Shown: piece after piece, positions 1 through 8,492 of the stretch | How the letters are laid out: each line of letters opens with the position of its first letter | How positions within the stretch are numbered: position 1 is the stretch's first letter | Assembly (NCBI RefSeq): GCF_000813745.1 | Contig: NZ_JWLC01000015.1 | Span: forward strand, 62,001 to 126,000 | Origin: Leisingera sp. ANG-M1 | GTDB lineage: Bacteria; Pseudomonadota; Alphaproteobacteria; Rhodobacterales; Rhodobacteraceae | Direction: 5' to 3' | Length of the DNA: 64,000 nucleotides | Made by a program: the position numbers and the translations under genes | The notes under the pieces: model-generated | Told to the model about the DNA's origin: nothing | Databases searched by the model: none | What the model saw: only the letters and a program-made list of their open reading frames with translations

Positions 1-2
1 CG

Positions 3-596
3 CGCACGGCAAACGGTGATATAAACGGGTATCTTTCCAATGAGCAGTTGGATCTACTCAAGAGTTGTTTGTTGGAACAATATACGCCAGTGGATGCAGC
101 AGACGACGAGGGTGGTGAGGATCCGACTTGTTCCGAGAGAATAATGAGCGGGGAAAGGTTGGCGATAGTCGATGTTTTTGTGCCTGCTAATCGCTTAGAG
201 CGTGACCGCGCTTACTTAGCTAAACTGGAAGCTGAAGTGGTCAAGATAGGTTCTCGAGTAAGCCTCCTTGAGAATGGCACTTTGGAACGCAAGGCAGGCG
301 ATAATGAGTACAATTTCATGAGAGAGTTTAGAGATCTAGCTCGCCAGCGTAAGGATGCGGGTGAAGAGTTCATAGCCCTACTTCGAGGCAATGACGCTAA
401 ACTGAGGAGCTTAGTAGGTATCAGACTTTCCCCACAGATGTTGAACGATGCGTACGAAAAGTGGCTCAATGACGGTGAAACAAGAGAGTTCTACTATAAA
501 ATGCCTGAGGTTGATGACGATCCAAATAAATGGCGTTTCAACATGAATGGTTTCGATAGCAGAGCCGACTTTGAACCGTCACTGATTGAGTACTAG
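3..596 (+). CDS. Hypothetical protein, 5' end outside the window
   Basis: The reading frame is open from the first bases of the window to a TAG at 594-596, so the true start lies to the left; about 197 C-terminal residues are visible. The sequence is acidic and helical, with a charged stretch around EFRDLARQRKDAGEEF that could form a coiled coil. I see no signal peptide, membrane segment or catalytic motif in this part, and I do not recognise the family. It ends directly before the start region of the papain-like peptidase gene, so the two are probably co-transcribed and may act together. Codon use is A+T-richer than in the chromosomal genes further right, as in the other cargo of this element. 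Confidence 0.6.
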   Translation, partial: RTANGDINGYLSNEQLDLLKSCLLEQYTPVDAADDEGGEDPTCSERIMSGERLAIVDVFVPANRLERDRAYLAKLEAEVVKIGSRVSLLENGTLERKAGDNEYNFMREFRDLARQRKDAGEEFIALLRGNDAKLRSLVGIRLSPQMLNDAYEKWLNDGETREFYYKMPEVDDDPNKWRFNMNGFDSRADFEPSLIEY

Positions 597-605
597 GTGA
601 GTACC

Positions 606-1382
606 GTGGCTAAAGGACGAAACAGCGGCGCAAGTCAAGTCATTTGGATTGCATTCGCACTCGGCGTGTCTGTGACGGGCACTACTATAGCACAAGAGGA
701 AGATGGTTTCCGCCATCTTCCCCGTCAAATGAACGACTCTTCCTGTCAATCATACGCGCTTGGTCTCGCTGTGCACTATGAGGACCGTGGCGGTTTTTTT
801 TCCTTCGACCAGACGTCTGAAGAACAGTTTTTTGACGATATAAGAGGAGCAGAGGCAAAGATACGAACTCTTGTCGCGTTTGCCAAAGGGGAAGAGCATG
901 TATCGCATCGCGGTCATTGGAAGCAGGCGATCAGAGAGTATTCCGGGGTCAATGGGCAGCCGAAGTACCAAGTTAGAGAGAACATATCATCAGCAGCTCA
1001 AACGCTCCCACAATTTCAGAATGCCCTTCTGAAGCATTTTGCCAGCAAATGCACGAGGGATGACGAATGCCCAATTACGAGACGTGGCAATACAGAGGGT
1101 GCGCCTCCCCGGCCATTGATCGCGAGCATAACTGGGGTTAATGGTCTACCGTACAAATCTTCACATGTCGTGTTAATCAAAGATGTTAGACCCAAAGGTG
1201 GGTTCGACGGAAGGTCGTCTCATTTGCCTTCTAGGATGGAGTACCTTTTGGAGAATAGTGCTTCGAGGCGCACAGGTATGACTTGCGGCAAATCTGGCTC
1301 GACGGAATGGGTAAGCAATATAGATTTTAACACTTTTGGTGGTTTAGGGTACGTTCTGACTTGGATTGAACCAAGAGAATAA
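606..1382 (+). CDS. Secreted papain-like (clan CA) cysteine peptidase
   Basis: The N-terminus has a few basic residues, then a hydrophobic stretch (IWIAFALGVSVTGTTIA) that looks like a Sec signal peptide cleaved before QEEDG. The mature part carries a papain-type triad in the right order: a Cys in DSSCQSYAL, a His in SSHVVLIKD, and an Asn in LLENSAS. The usual Trp after the catalytic Cys is replaced by Tyr. Extra Cys pairs (SKCTRDDEC) suggest an extracytoplasmic location. I chose the GTG at 606 because AGGTGAG lies just upstream; a GTG at 597, abutting the previous stop, is possible. It follows the partial gene at 3-596 without a gap. The fold call rests on motif order only; a transglutaminase-like or inactive relative is possible. 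Confidence 0.55.
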   Translation: MAKGRNSGASQVIWIAFALGVSVTGTTIAQEEDGFRHLPRQMNDSSCQSYALGLAVHYEDRGGFFSFDQTSEEQFFDDIRGAEAKIRTLVAFAKGEEHVSHRGHWKQAIREYSGVNGQPKYQVRENISSAAQTLPQFQNALLKHFASKCTRDDECPITRRGNTEGAPPRPLIASITGVNGLPYKSSHVVLIKDVRPKGGFDGRSSHLPSRMEYLLENSASRRTGMTCGKSGSTEWVSNIDFNTFGGLGYVLTWIEPRE

Positions 1383-1901
1383 ATTCAACACATACCGAAC
1401 ACTGCCTCGTTTCACCGGACACCAATGCGGTTTCCGTATTGATTCTGATGAATTCGCTGGGAAATTTTCCACTTTCGCCCATAATAAAAATGACTGGTTA
1501 CTGCAGTCGAGATATTGTTCGCGTTACGCGACAACATGATATTGAAGATTTCCACCTTCTCGCAACCAAATTGCCTGCTTTCGGATAGTTATTTCAATGA
1601 CTGGTTTGGAGGAAGGATAGCATTGCCGAGCAACTATCGCTGCGGCTGCAGGTGTTTTCTGCGTCTGCAATAGCTGCGTGAGCAAACGACGGCTTAGTCC
1701 CGTCTTCGCCTACAAGCGCGTCTGAATAGCACCAGTTCTATGTAGTGATTGACCGTTCCAAACAACCGAACGTTTCTGAAAAACCTACGGGTTTGGAGGA
1801 CGTCGGGAATTGCATGTTTTCAGTCACTTAGGGAAAAAATTTTCCAAAACAAAGCGAAAACAGCCATAGAACGTGGGAAACGGCACTTTTCTGCCCCGAT
1901 C
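1383..1901. other. Gene-less stretch between cargo genes and tail genes
   Basis: No convincing open frame, tRNA or long hairpin was seen. The two flanking genes converge here. The sequence looks like relict or non-coding DNA between the end of the phage tail operon and the peptidase gene pair. A small RNA cannot be excluded from sequence alone. Confidence 0.5.
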
Positions 1902-2909
1902 TCATTCTAGCGGCTCCAATTCGACCGACGTGCGGTAACCCCCGCTGTCTAGCGAATGCGTGGCCCTGGTTATCAGCCAGGGCCCGTCAATGAATGACCG
2001 GAAGCCCGCGGCCTGCAGCACCGCCTCTGCCTTGGCATCCGGGTCGCCCTTCATATCGATCGACAAAGAGCGGCCAGCGCGGTGCAACCGGCGCAGCTCG
2101 GTTTCGGCTGCCCGCTGTGCCGACGCCTGGTCTGGAAAGCGACGCTTTACGCGATGGATCGGCGCCCCATCACCGGCCTTGCACTCCTGCTGGCTGCCCC
2201 GCCCCAAGTCCTGATAGGACGCCACAACAGACCCCACTTTTTCGCGCAATGTATTGCGATAGCTCCACCGGCTGACGCCCCGCTCTGTGACAGGCAGCAC
2301 CGGCATCGGCTTGCCCGAAGCTGTGAGGCTTTCCCCGCGCTTGGCCATGATCAGGCGGCCGTTTCCGGGTTTGGCGATGGCATCGAGGTCGCGGGCCACC
2401 CGGGACAGGAGGTTAATGTCGCTCTCGTCGATCTGGTCGATATGCGGCAGCGCGATCTCTTTGAGGCTGTCCGCGACAGCGTGCTGCAAGCCGTGCTCTC
2501 CGGCGATCTTACCGACCATTGCGGCAACCGTGGTTCCCTGCGGCCAGCTGCGTTTTTTCTGGTCCGTAAGGGCGGTCTTGCCGCTGATTGTCTCCCCGTT
2601 CACCGACGCGCTGCCGGTGATCACTGCCTGGTCAGGCGGCCCCTGCAATTCGAAGCTGTCCGCAATAAACAGCCCCATGTACTTCATCTCGAAGGGGTGG
2701 CCCATCCAGACTTTGATTTCTGCCCCCTGGCGCGGTTCTTGGATCTTTCCAAGCAGCGCGGTATCCGCCAAGACAATCTGGACCTGATCCGACTGCACCC
2801 CGGCCGCATCGGTTACAGTCAGGCTGGAAAGGCGCGGAGCAAGGATGCCGCTGATATCCTGGCCATCCACCTCGACGCGCATCATGGGAAGGAAATCAAT
2901 CAATCCCAT
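1902..2909 (-). CDS. Phage late control protein D (tail hub)
   Basis: A 335-residue protein matching the P2 gpD family, which forms the hub joining tail tube and baseplate in contractile tails. Family features visible are the N-terminal strand (MRVEVDGQDISGIL), the segment KVWMGHPFEMKYMGLF and the hydrophobic C-terminal end GPWLITRATHSLDSGGY. Length is normal for the family. The start ATG overlaps the end of the preceding gene X by 10 bp, the usual U-X-D arrangement of P2-like tail operons. It is the last gene of the retained tail block. Nothing in it looks broken, but with no head, sheath or tube genes in the window it cannot build a phage alone. Confidence 0.88.
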   Translation of the reverse strand: MGLIDFLPMMRVEVDGQDISGILAPRLSSLTVTDAAGVQSDQVQIVLADTALLGKIQEPRQGAEIKVWMGHPFEMKYMGLFIADSFELQGPPDQAVITGSASVNGETISGKTALTDQKKRSWPQGTTVAAMVGKIAGEHGLQHAVADSLKEIALPHIDQIDESDINLLSRVARDLDAIAKPGNGRLIMAKRGESLTASGKPMPVLPVTERGVSRWSYRNTLREKVGSVVASYQDLGRGSQQECKAGDGAPIHRVKRRFPDQASAQRAAETELRRLHRAGRSLSIDMKGDPDAKAEAVLQAAGFRSFIDGPWLITRATHSLDSGGYRTSVELEPLE

Positions 2910-3121
2910 AGGCTCACGGTCTCCGCTTCTTTCGGCACTTCGATCTCAGGCAGCTGAACAAGCGTACCCAGCGGCAGGAACGGACCATGATCCGCCAGCC
3001 CCGGGTTTGCCTCGAGCACGGTTTCCAATGCTCCGGCCACGTGGCTGCCATAGTGGCGCCAGACGATCTCGTCGACCGTGTCGCCTTCCTTAGAACGGTA
3101 AGAGACTGCGGAGCCCGCCAT
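2900..3121 (-). CDS. Phage tail protein X
   Basis: A short LysM-like protein of about 73 residues, the P2 gpX family, with the typical pattern of a threonine-rich start (YRSKEGDTVDEIVWRHYG) and a C-terminal LPLGTLVQLPEI stretch. It probably helps to assemble the tail tip with gpD. The start is placed at the second of two adjacent ATG codons because GGAGG lies four bases further upstream of it; the first ATG at 3124 is equally possible. It overlaps the D gene by 10 bp and the end of the truncated U gene. Confidence 0.8.
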   Translation of the reverse strand: MAGSAVSYRSKEGDTVDEIVWRHYGSHVAGALETVLEANPGLADHGPFLPLGTLVQLPEIEVPKEAETVSLWD

Positions 3122-3301
3122 CATACCTCCTGATGCTGATCGTAAAATCCTGCCGCAGCGGGGCGCCATTCCCGGCAAAGGTGCGCTGCCCCTCCCCCAC
3201 GCGCTCGATCACCCAAAGGCCCATTACCTTGCCTGTGCCGGCCATCAGCGGCAGAGGGAACCCAAGGGAGGCAGAACGGCGCATCTTGTCGACCTGCCCT
3301 A
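3090..3301 (-). pseudogene. Phage tail protein U, 3' fragment cut by an IS
   Basis: The frame encodes the C-terminal part of a P2 gpU-type tail protein: GTGKVMGLWVIERV followed by GAPLRQDFTISIRRYDG, which matches the end of that family. Reading upstream, the frame enters the insertion sequence at 3302 and meets a stop at 3312-3314. The N-terminal two thirds of gpU were not found on the other side of the insertion, so the IS marks a deletion or rearrangement rather than a simple interruption. The end overlaps the start of gene X, as in intact tail operons. Confidence 0.75.
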
Positions 3302-3311
3302 GGCTCAGGAC

Positions 3312-3701
3312 TCATAACCAGTAGATGACGATAGCGGCGATTGCGATTGCTGACAGGAAAGCCTTCGGGCATCTGTCGTATCGCGTTGCAACTCGTCGCC
3401 AATCCTTGAGCCTGCCGAACATGATCTCAATGCGGTTGCGGCGTTTGTAGCGTCGCTTGTCGTATCGGATGGGCTTCTTTCGCTGCCTTCGGCCAGGGAT
3501 GCAGGCCTTTATCCCTTTGTCTTGCAACGCTTCTCTGAACCAATCTGCATCGTATCCACGATCTCCAAGCAGCCAATCCACGTCCGGCAGGCTGTTCAGC
3601 AGGGCCTTCGCACCGATATAATCACTGACCTGACCGGCAGTCACAAAGAAGTTCAACGGGCGCCCCTGGCTATCACAGATTGCATGTAGCTTCGTGTTCA
3701 T
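3312..3701 (-). CDS. IS5-family transposase, C-terminal frame (orfB)
   Basis: This frame carries the second and third catalytic acids of the DDE transposase: the Asp in WLLGDRGYDADW and the Glu in RNRIEIMFGRLK, each in its normal family context. It has no ribosome binding site of its own that I would trust; translation probably comes from a -1 slip on the A5G6 run at 3735-3745 (plus-strand C6T5), which joins it to orfA and gives the expected continuous sequence through IGRTKGGMNTK. The annotated ATG at 3701 is only the first in-frame methionine. Confidence 0.85.
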   Translation of the reverse strand: MNTKLHAICDSQGRPLNFFVTAGQVSDYIGAKALLNSLPDVDWLLGDRGYDADWFREALQDKGIKACIPGRRQRKKPIRYDKRRYKRRNRIEIMFGRLKDWRRVATRYDRCPKAFLSAIAIAAIVIYWL

Positions 3702-3721
3702 GCCGCCCTTGGTCCGGCCAA

Positions 3722-4069
3722 TCAGGCGTCCTCGCCCCCCTTTTTGACCCCAAGGCTAGACGCCGTGCGGTGCGCCTTCAGATAGGTCGCGTCGATCATA
3801 ATGGTCTTTACCTCGCCGTGATCGGCGGACAGTCCGATCATCATTTCAGCGAAGATGCCCTTATCACTCCATCGCTTCCAACGGTTGTACAAGGTCTTGT
3901 GCGGCCCGTACTCTTTGGGCGCATCACGCCACCGTAACCCGTTACGATTGATGAATATTATGCCGCTAAGGACACGCCTGTCATCAACGCGAGGCTTGCC
4001 ATGGGACTTCGGAAAATAGGGCGCTAGACGGGCCATTTGCTCGTCGCTCAACCAGAAAAGATCAGACAT
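3722..4069 (-). CDS. IS5-family transposase, N-terminal frame (orfA)
   Basis: It encodes the N-terminal helix-turn-helix part of the transposase (MSDLFWLSDEQMARL, then RWRDAPKEYGPHKTLYNRW) and the first catalytic Asp in TIMIDATYLKAHRT. The frame ends just after the A5G6 slippery run. The start at 4069 fits the family's usual beginning; an in-frame ATG at 4120 lies too close to the inverted repeat to be likely. A -1 shift fuses it to orfB to make the full DDE enzyme. Confidence 0.85.
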   Translation of the reverse strand: MSDLFWLSDEQMARLAPYFPKSHGKPRVDDRRVLSGIIFINRNGLRWRDAPKEYGPHKTLYNRWKRWSDKGIFAEMMIGLSADHGEVKTIMIDATYLKAHRTASSLGVKKGGEDA

Positions 4070-4398
4070 CGTCACCGCTTGTTTTGGGCGTGCTGAATCA
4101 CGCCATAAAACGGAAATCAATGGGTCCTGAGCCTAGGGGGCAAAGGACCAGACCGGGACCAACCGGACTTTCGCTACAGGCGCAGCATGGCCAGTTCCAC
4201 GCGTCTGCTTTGCGCATAAACCAAACTTCGCAAAGTCTGGAGGACAGCTCATTGTGGACATTGACAAAGAAGTTTGTGGCAGCACTGCAGCCCGCAGAAC
4301 GCCGACGTTCACTGTAAGCAAGTACTCGGCAGGGGTTACGGAAACACACTTAAACGGGTATATGCTGAAGTAGAATCGTCTAATGCAGGTTATTACCC

Positions 4399-6429
4399 TT
4401 GATCAAGATAGATTTTCACATCCATACAAAAAAGAGCATCCTAGATGCAGAATTCGACTTCTCCCTCGCGAAACTAAACGAATACATTGCGAGCGCAAAC
4501 CTAAATTGTATTGCGATTACTAATCACAACCTGTTCGACAGAGAGCAGTTTATTATGATTAGAGACTCTGTATCGGTGCCAGTATTTCCGGGCATTGAAG
4601 TTGATCTTTGCAAGGCTCAAATTCTTGTGTTTAGCGACGGGCAAGACCTCGATGGATTTGAATCCCAGTGCAGCCAAATCTCGTCTATTTGTGCAGAGGT
4701 AGGAGCATCGGTCTCCATTGAAGATTTCAAAGAAATTTTTGGAGATTTGGGCAAGTATATATTGATTCCTCACTATGACAAAAAGCCTGCCATAGATGAG
4801 GCTACGCTTGCCCAACTTGCTCCCCATGTGACGTCAGGAGAAGTAAGCAGCGCAAAGAAGTTCATGTACTGCATGAATAGTGCTGAGAGATTAGTCCCAG
4901 TGTACTTTAGTGATTGTCGTATTCGGGACGAACTTGATCCGTTGCCCACGCGTCAAACCTATCTAGATTGCAGCGAACCGACCTTTAGCGCGATCAAAGA
5001 GTGCCTTCGAGACAAAACCAAGGTTGCGCTTTCAAAAGCAGATGGCAACCGACTGTTTCAAGTGTTTGAGAACGGGCAACAACTTTCCACAGGTCTGAAC
5101 GTGGTCTTAGGAGAAAGGTCATCTGGAAAGTCATATACGCTTGAGGCGCTAAAGAAACGCTTTCCCGCAGCGCATCATATCCGACAGTTTGCTTTGGTTG
5201 CTAGAGATCCTGACGAAGATGAGAAGAAGTTCAACTCATACCTGACCCGCAAGCAAGGTCTCTTTTCGAAGGAATATCTCACTGCCCTGCAACAGGTCAT
5301 TGAGGACGTGCTTGAAATTGACCTGGAAGAAGATGAGCGTCAGGTCGATGGATATCTCTCTTCGCTGATGAGCTTTGCCCGCGAGCGGGAAAGACACGAT
5401 TCATTTTCGAAGGCCAGAATCTACAGTGAAGATCCATTTCCAGATCGGAACCTAAAGGGTCTCCAAGACCTGATCGCTTCAACCAAGAACCTTATCAGCA
5501 ATGTCGAGTTCAAGGAGACCATTACCAAGCATCTCGCTCGCGACGCCCTAATCGCTCTCTACGTTGATCTAATGCAACAATACGCGCGCCAAGAGGAGCT
5601 GCGACTGAAAAGGGTTTGGGTCAACGACCTTGTCCAAAACATAAAGTCTAAGCTTCAACTACGATCAGCAGCACCGAGGATATCTGACGTCGACTTGTAT
5701 GATGTCGCGTTGAACAAAAAGAAAATCGCCCGGTTCGAAGAAATCTCGAAGCTGGCTCGATTGCCAAAGACACCTCTGCGCAAGAGCATGCGTGGTTTCT
5801 CTGTTGTTGCCGAAGTTGGCCCTTACAACGGCACACAGGAGATGTGGAACGTATTGAGGCGGCGCTCGGCGTCATTCGCAAATGCTTTCAAGGTATATGA
5901 TGAGCCATATAAGTTCTTGAAGGAATTGAAAGCAATTGGTGGTGATGTGAAGCCTCCAGATTTCTCGAAATATTTCGTGAAAATCGACTATCGCATCCTG
6001 AATAAGGATGGGTTTGATGCTTCGGGCGGCGAAAGGTCCGAGTTTTTCCTGCTCGACGAGATCGAAGGTGCTTCGGAACACGAAATGCTATTGATCGATG
6101 AACCGGAATCATCATTTGACAACTCATTCCTAAAAGATGACGTAAACGCGCTTATCAAGGAGATGGCAAAGAAGATGCCGGTCGTCGTTGTCACTCATAA
6201 CAATACAGTCGGCATGACTATTAAACCAGACTATATGCTGTTTACTCAGAAAGCTATTGAGGATGGAGAAATCGTATGGCGTACATACTCTGGTTATCCT
6301 ACCAGTAAGAAGCTTACATCTCCGGACGGCGCGGAAGTAGATACTCTGGGTGTAGTGCTTGGAAGCCTCGAAGCTGGTTCAGAAGCATATGAAGAAAGAA
6401 GGCAGAGCTATGAAAATCTTAAAGATTGA
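4399..6429 (+). CDS. PHP-domain / ABC-type ATPase fusion, probable defence protein (Ppl-like)
   Basis: Residues 1-215 form a polymerase/histidinol-phosphatase (PHP) domain: metal-binding motifs DFHIHT (5-10), TNHN (41-44), EVD (67-69), PHY (124-126) and FSD (170-172). Residues 230-640 are an SMC/ABC-like ATPase: Walker A GERSSGKSY (238-246), a charged helical middle that may be coiled coil, signature ASGGERSEF (541-549), Walker B LLIDEPE (564-570) and switch VTHNN (598-602). All catalytic positions look intact. PHP-ATPase fusions were reported as anti-phage proteins (Ppl). Inferred role: ATPase senses infection, PHP hydrolyses nucleic acid or a nucleotide. No ATG is available; TTG 4399 follows an in-frame stop. 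Its end overlaps the next gene by 20 bp. No signal peptide; cytosolic. Confidence 0.8.
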   Translation: MIKIDFHIHTKKSILDAEFDFSLAKLNEYIASANLNCIAITNHNLFDREQFIMIRDSVSVPVFPGIEVDLCKAQILVFSDGQDLDGFESQCSQISSICAEVGASVSIEDFKEIFGDLGKYILIPHYDKKPAIDEATLAQLAPHVTSGEVSSAKKFMYCMNSAERLVPVYFSDCRIRDELDPLPTRQTYLDCSEPTFSAIKECLRDKTKVALSKADGNRLFQVFENGQQLSTGLNVVLGERSSGKSYTLEALKKRFPAAHHIRQFALVARDPDEDEKKFNSYLTRKQGLFSKEYLTALQQVIEDVLEIDLEEDERQVDGYLSSLMSFARERERHDSFSKARIYSEDPFPDRNLKGLQDLIASTKNLISNVEFKETITKHLARDALIALYVDLMQQYARQEELRLKRVWVNDLVQNIKSKLQLRSAAPRISDVDLYDVALNKKKIARFEEISKLARLPKTPLRKSMRGFSVVAEVGPYNGTQEMWNVLRRRSASFANAFKVYDEPYKFLKELKAIGGDVKPPDFSKYFVKIDYRILNKDGFDASGGERSEFFLLDEIEGASEHEMLLIDEPESSFDNSFLKDDVNALIKEMAKKMPVVVVTHNNTVGMTIKPDYMLFTQKAIEDGEIVWRTYSGYPTSKKLTSPDGAEVDTLGVVLGSLEAGSEAYEERRQSYENLKD

Positions 6430-6706
6430 AAACGAAAACGGATACTTCTGTCTTGAACAAGGCGGCGAGTGGCAGCCTATTGATGCAATTGACAAAACTG
6501 CATTGATTAAGCTCTTGGATCTGTATCTTGAAAGCGATGTTGAGATGGATTGCCCAGACGGGCATAGCGTCAGCAATCAGGCACACGCCATTATTTACCG
6601 GGGGATTTTCGATAAGTTGTCACAGCTCGCAGGCGAAAAGAGCAGATTTAAGGACGAGAGCGAAACGGTTTATCTTGATGAGATGCAGAAATACACAGGC
6701 CAGTGA
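6410..6706 (+). CDS. Small partner protein overlapping the PHP-ATPase gene
   Basis: A 98-residue acidic protein starting MKILKIENENGYF, with GEWQPIDAIDKTALIKLLDLYL and a C-terminal helix ending LDEMQKY. I do not know a named domain, although short proteins with this start are familiar as hypothetical neighbours of defence genes. The ATG at 6410 lies 20 bp inside the end of the PHP-ATPase gene, with GAAGG upstream, which argues for translational coupling and a shared function, such as a regulator, inhibitor or substrate adaptor. In-frame ATGs further upstream would enlarge the overlap and are less likely. Confidence 0.65.
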   Translation: MKILKIENENGYFCLEQGGEWQPIDAIDKTALIKLLDLYLESDVEMDCPDGHSVSNQAHAIIYRGIFDKLSQLAGEKSRFKDESETVYLDEMQKYTGQ

Positions 6707-6986
6707 ATAACCCGTCGTTGCGTCATTGCTCTCTGTCTTCTCCGCTATTTCGACGAATGTCAGCTTTGGCATTCCGTCCAACTTTCCATGCCACAGCAGT
6801 GAGATTCCGCTTTTCGGTTTCAGGTGCAGGAGATCAATGTCTGTTTGGGGCACAGACCAGTGCGTTTGTCGGCTACTCGCAAAGTAGACCTGTTCTGACG
6901 CTCGTTATCTAAGTCATATCGACATAGGTTGTCTGAAGCGATTGAAAGAGCTTGGGTAATGTATAGCTCAGAGATTTAGGATTTTG

Positions 6987-8180
6987 ATGTCATCAGCAAC
7001 TTTTTCTCCACCTGCCAGTTTCAATCCTCCGAAGGAGAGCTGCCTCTACCCTGAACTGTTCGTGCTTCATCGTGAGATTCATGGGTTGTCTCGAAGTTTG
7101 GACGATTTCCCACGCCTCCTGAATATCCAGAGGCGATTGATTAAAGCGATTTCAGAGGCCGAGAGAGAGATTAGAGCGGCAAAATTGTCCAACGATGATC
7201 CCCGAGGTTGGCAATACGTGCGGTACAACTTCCTGTGTCTTGGGGACTCCATAGCATTTCTTTACATGGACAGGTTTGCGCTGAAACTAACCTACTTCGA
7301 TGTCGATACGGAAAATCCAAAGCAAAGTGGTGGTTTTATCACAGATAAGGTTGGGCACGCCAACGAGGTATCATTTCTGGAAGATGCGCTATCGCACAAC
7401 GTACCCGCTGTGCTGTGCGACATTACTAATGTACTGCGCTACGGCGATATTTGCCTTCTGGGAGATAGCGATCCTGTTCCTATCGAAATTAAGTCGTCCA
7501 AGACGACAGACCGTCGAGGAAAGCGCCAAAAATCGAAACTGAAGACCCTCAATAGCTTTCTTACGTCGGACCGCGGTGATGGATTTCGGGGACTTCCGGG
7601 CACAACGTTCAGGACCGCATTTTCTGTTCCTCCAAGATCGTACTCGGACCAACTGCAAGAGGCTATTGCGCGAGCTAACTCAATCGGCTCTTCGAGTTTT
7701 GAGGTCGATGGCTGCCTGAAGGTCGCAGTCATAATGGAAGAAGATCCAGACTATGATGCGCTCTTCGGTGGATTTGGCTCATCCAGGGTTTTGGTGAATG
7801 CTGTTAATCAGATCAAAACCAACAAGTTATGGGGATGCTACTACCCGTTCCCCTTAACGCTTTCAGAACCAATGCATTTTGAAAGATTTGTTCGGGGTGA
7901 GATTCATATATTTACGCTTCTCGACTTGGATGCGTTTGAGGACAACTTGGCGCCAGAGGGGACGAGGCTATCCCTTGACGCTGATGAAAACCATATCCAG
8001 TGCAGTATCCATTTCTCGAATTTATTCGCAGACGACCAAGAAGCCTACTTCATTATTGGAGATCACATGATGTGCCGCATATGGACGGATTTCTTGTGTC
8101 CGAGTTGGATCGTTCAGAACTCGGTAAATTCAGTAACAAACAATGCGGAAACGATTTGGGAGGCAGCCGATCCGCCGTAA
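6987..8180 (+). CDS. PD-(D/E)xK nuclease-like protein
   Basis: About 397 residues. A restriction-endonuclease-like core is visible near residues 125-170: a helix with a Glu (HANEVSFLED), the Asp of YGDICLL, then PIEIKSSK with the E-x-K pair, in the spacing usual for PD-(D/E)xK enzymes. The basic segment right after it (TTDRRGKRQKSK) may bind nucleic acid. No helicase, methyltransferase or known specificity domain is present, so it is not an ordinary restriction enzyme. The start ATG at 6987 has AGG six bases upstream. It lies 280 bp after the PHP-ATPase pair on the same strand and could be a separate defence gene or the last gene of that set. Function otherwise unknown. Confidence 0.6.
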   Translation: MSSATFSPPASFNPPKESCLYPELFVLHREIHGLSRSLDDFPRLLNIQRRLIKAISEAEREIRAAKLSNDDPRGWQYVRYNFLCLGDSIAFLYMDRFALKLTYFDVDTENPKQSGGFITDKVGHANEVSFLEDALSHNVPAVLCDITNVLRYGDICLLGDSDPVPIEIKSSKTTDRRGKRQKSKLKTLNSFLTSDRGDGFRGLPGTTFRTAFSVPPRSYSDQLQEAIARANSIGSSSFEVDGCLKVAVIMEEDPDYDALFGGFGSSRVLVNAVNQIKTNKLWGCYYPFPLTLSEPMHFERFVRGEIHIFTLLDLDAFEDNLAPEGTRLSLDADENHIQCSIHFSNLFADDQEAYFIIGDHMMCRIWTDFLCPSWIVQNSVNSVTNNAETIWEAADPP

Positions 8181-8492
8181 AACAGGATAAACTATGGTCA
8201 TCAAGTAAGCTTGTCCGCAGGATATGCCACTTTCGCAAAGCGGCTGTTGGGGTGCTAGAGCGAGCGCCTGCTTCGTCCAGTCAGCCGTCTTTCTTGGCGC
8301 TGCTTAGCACCGGTAACGACGTACTGCGCATGCGAGAGGCAACCAGGGGCCGATGGCAGCTGTGGGCTCTGAGCCGCCCAATGAGGAAACCAGACTGTTT
8401 CGCGCTTTCAGCCATTTGCGGCCCTATTCCATCGGTTCCCCCCCCCAACACGCATTGAAAATTGGTAGGGTAGTCCGAGCCGTCCGCTTTTA
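8181..8492. other. Gene-less stretch between convergent cargo genes
   Basis: No believable gene in either strand; only short accidental frames. It contains a C9 run near 8440. No clear terminator hairpin with a T run was seen for either flanking gene. Confidence 0.45.

Larger units (their letters stand above)
3302..4133 (-). mobile_element. IS5-family (IS427-group-like) insertion sequence, 832 bp
   Basis: The ends are imperfect inverted repeats: GGCTCAGGACTCATAA at the left and GGCTCAGGACCCATTG read inward from the right, 13 of 16 identical. A TA dinucleotide flanks each end (3300-3301 and 4134-4135), fitting the short target duplication of this group. Inside are two overlapping-phase transposase frames on the minus strand, joined by a probable -1 frameshift. 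Both frames are intact, so the copy could be active. It separates the tail-gene remnant from the defence-type cargo. Confidence 0.88.

Noticed and set aside
2082-2957. A 291-codon plus-strand frame across the phage D gene
   Set aside because: The minus-strand frame matches gpD over its full length; the plus frame has no recognisable feature.
4136-4398. Continuation of the tail U gene on the far side of the insertion sequence
   Set aside because: None of the frames right of the element resembles the N-terminal part of gpU, so the gene is truncated rather than just interrupted.
6703-6912. A 69-codon frame after the small PHP-ATPase partner
   Set aside because: No ribosome binding site, no family pattern; it overlaps the stop of the previous gene by chance.
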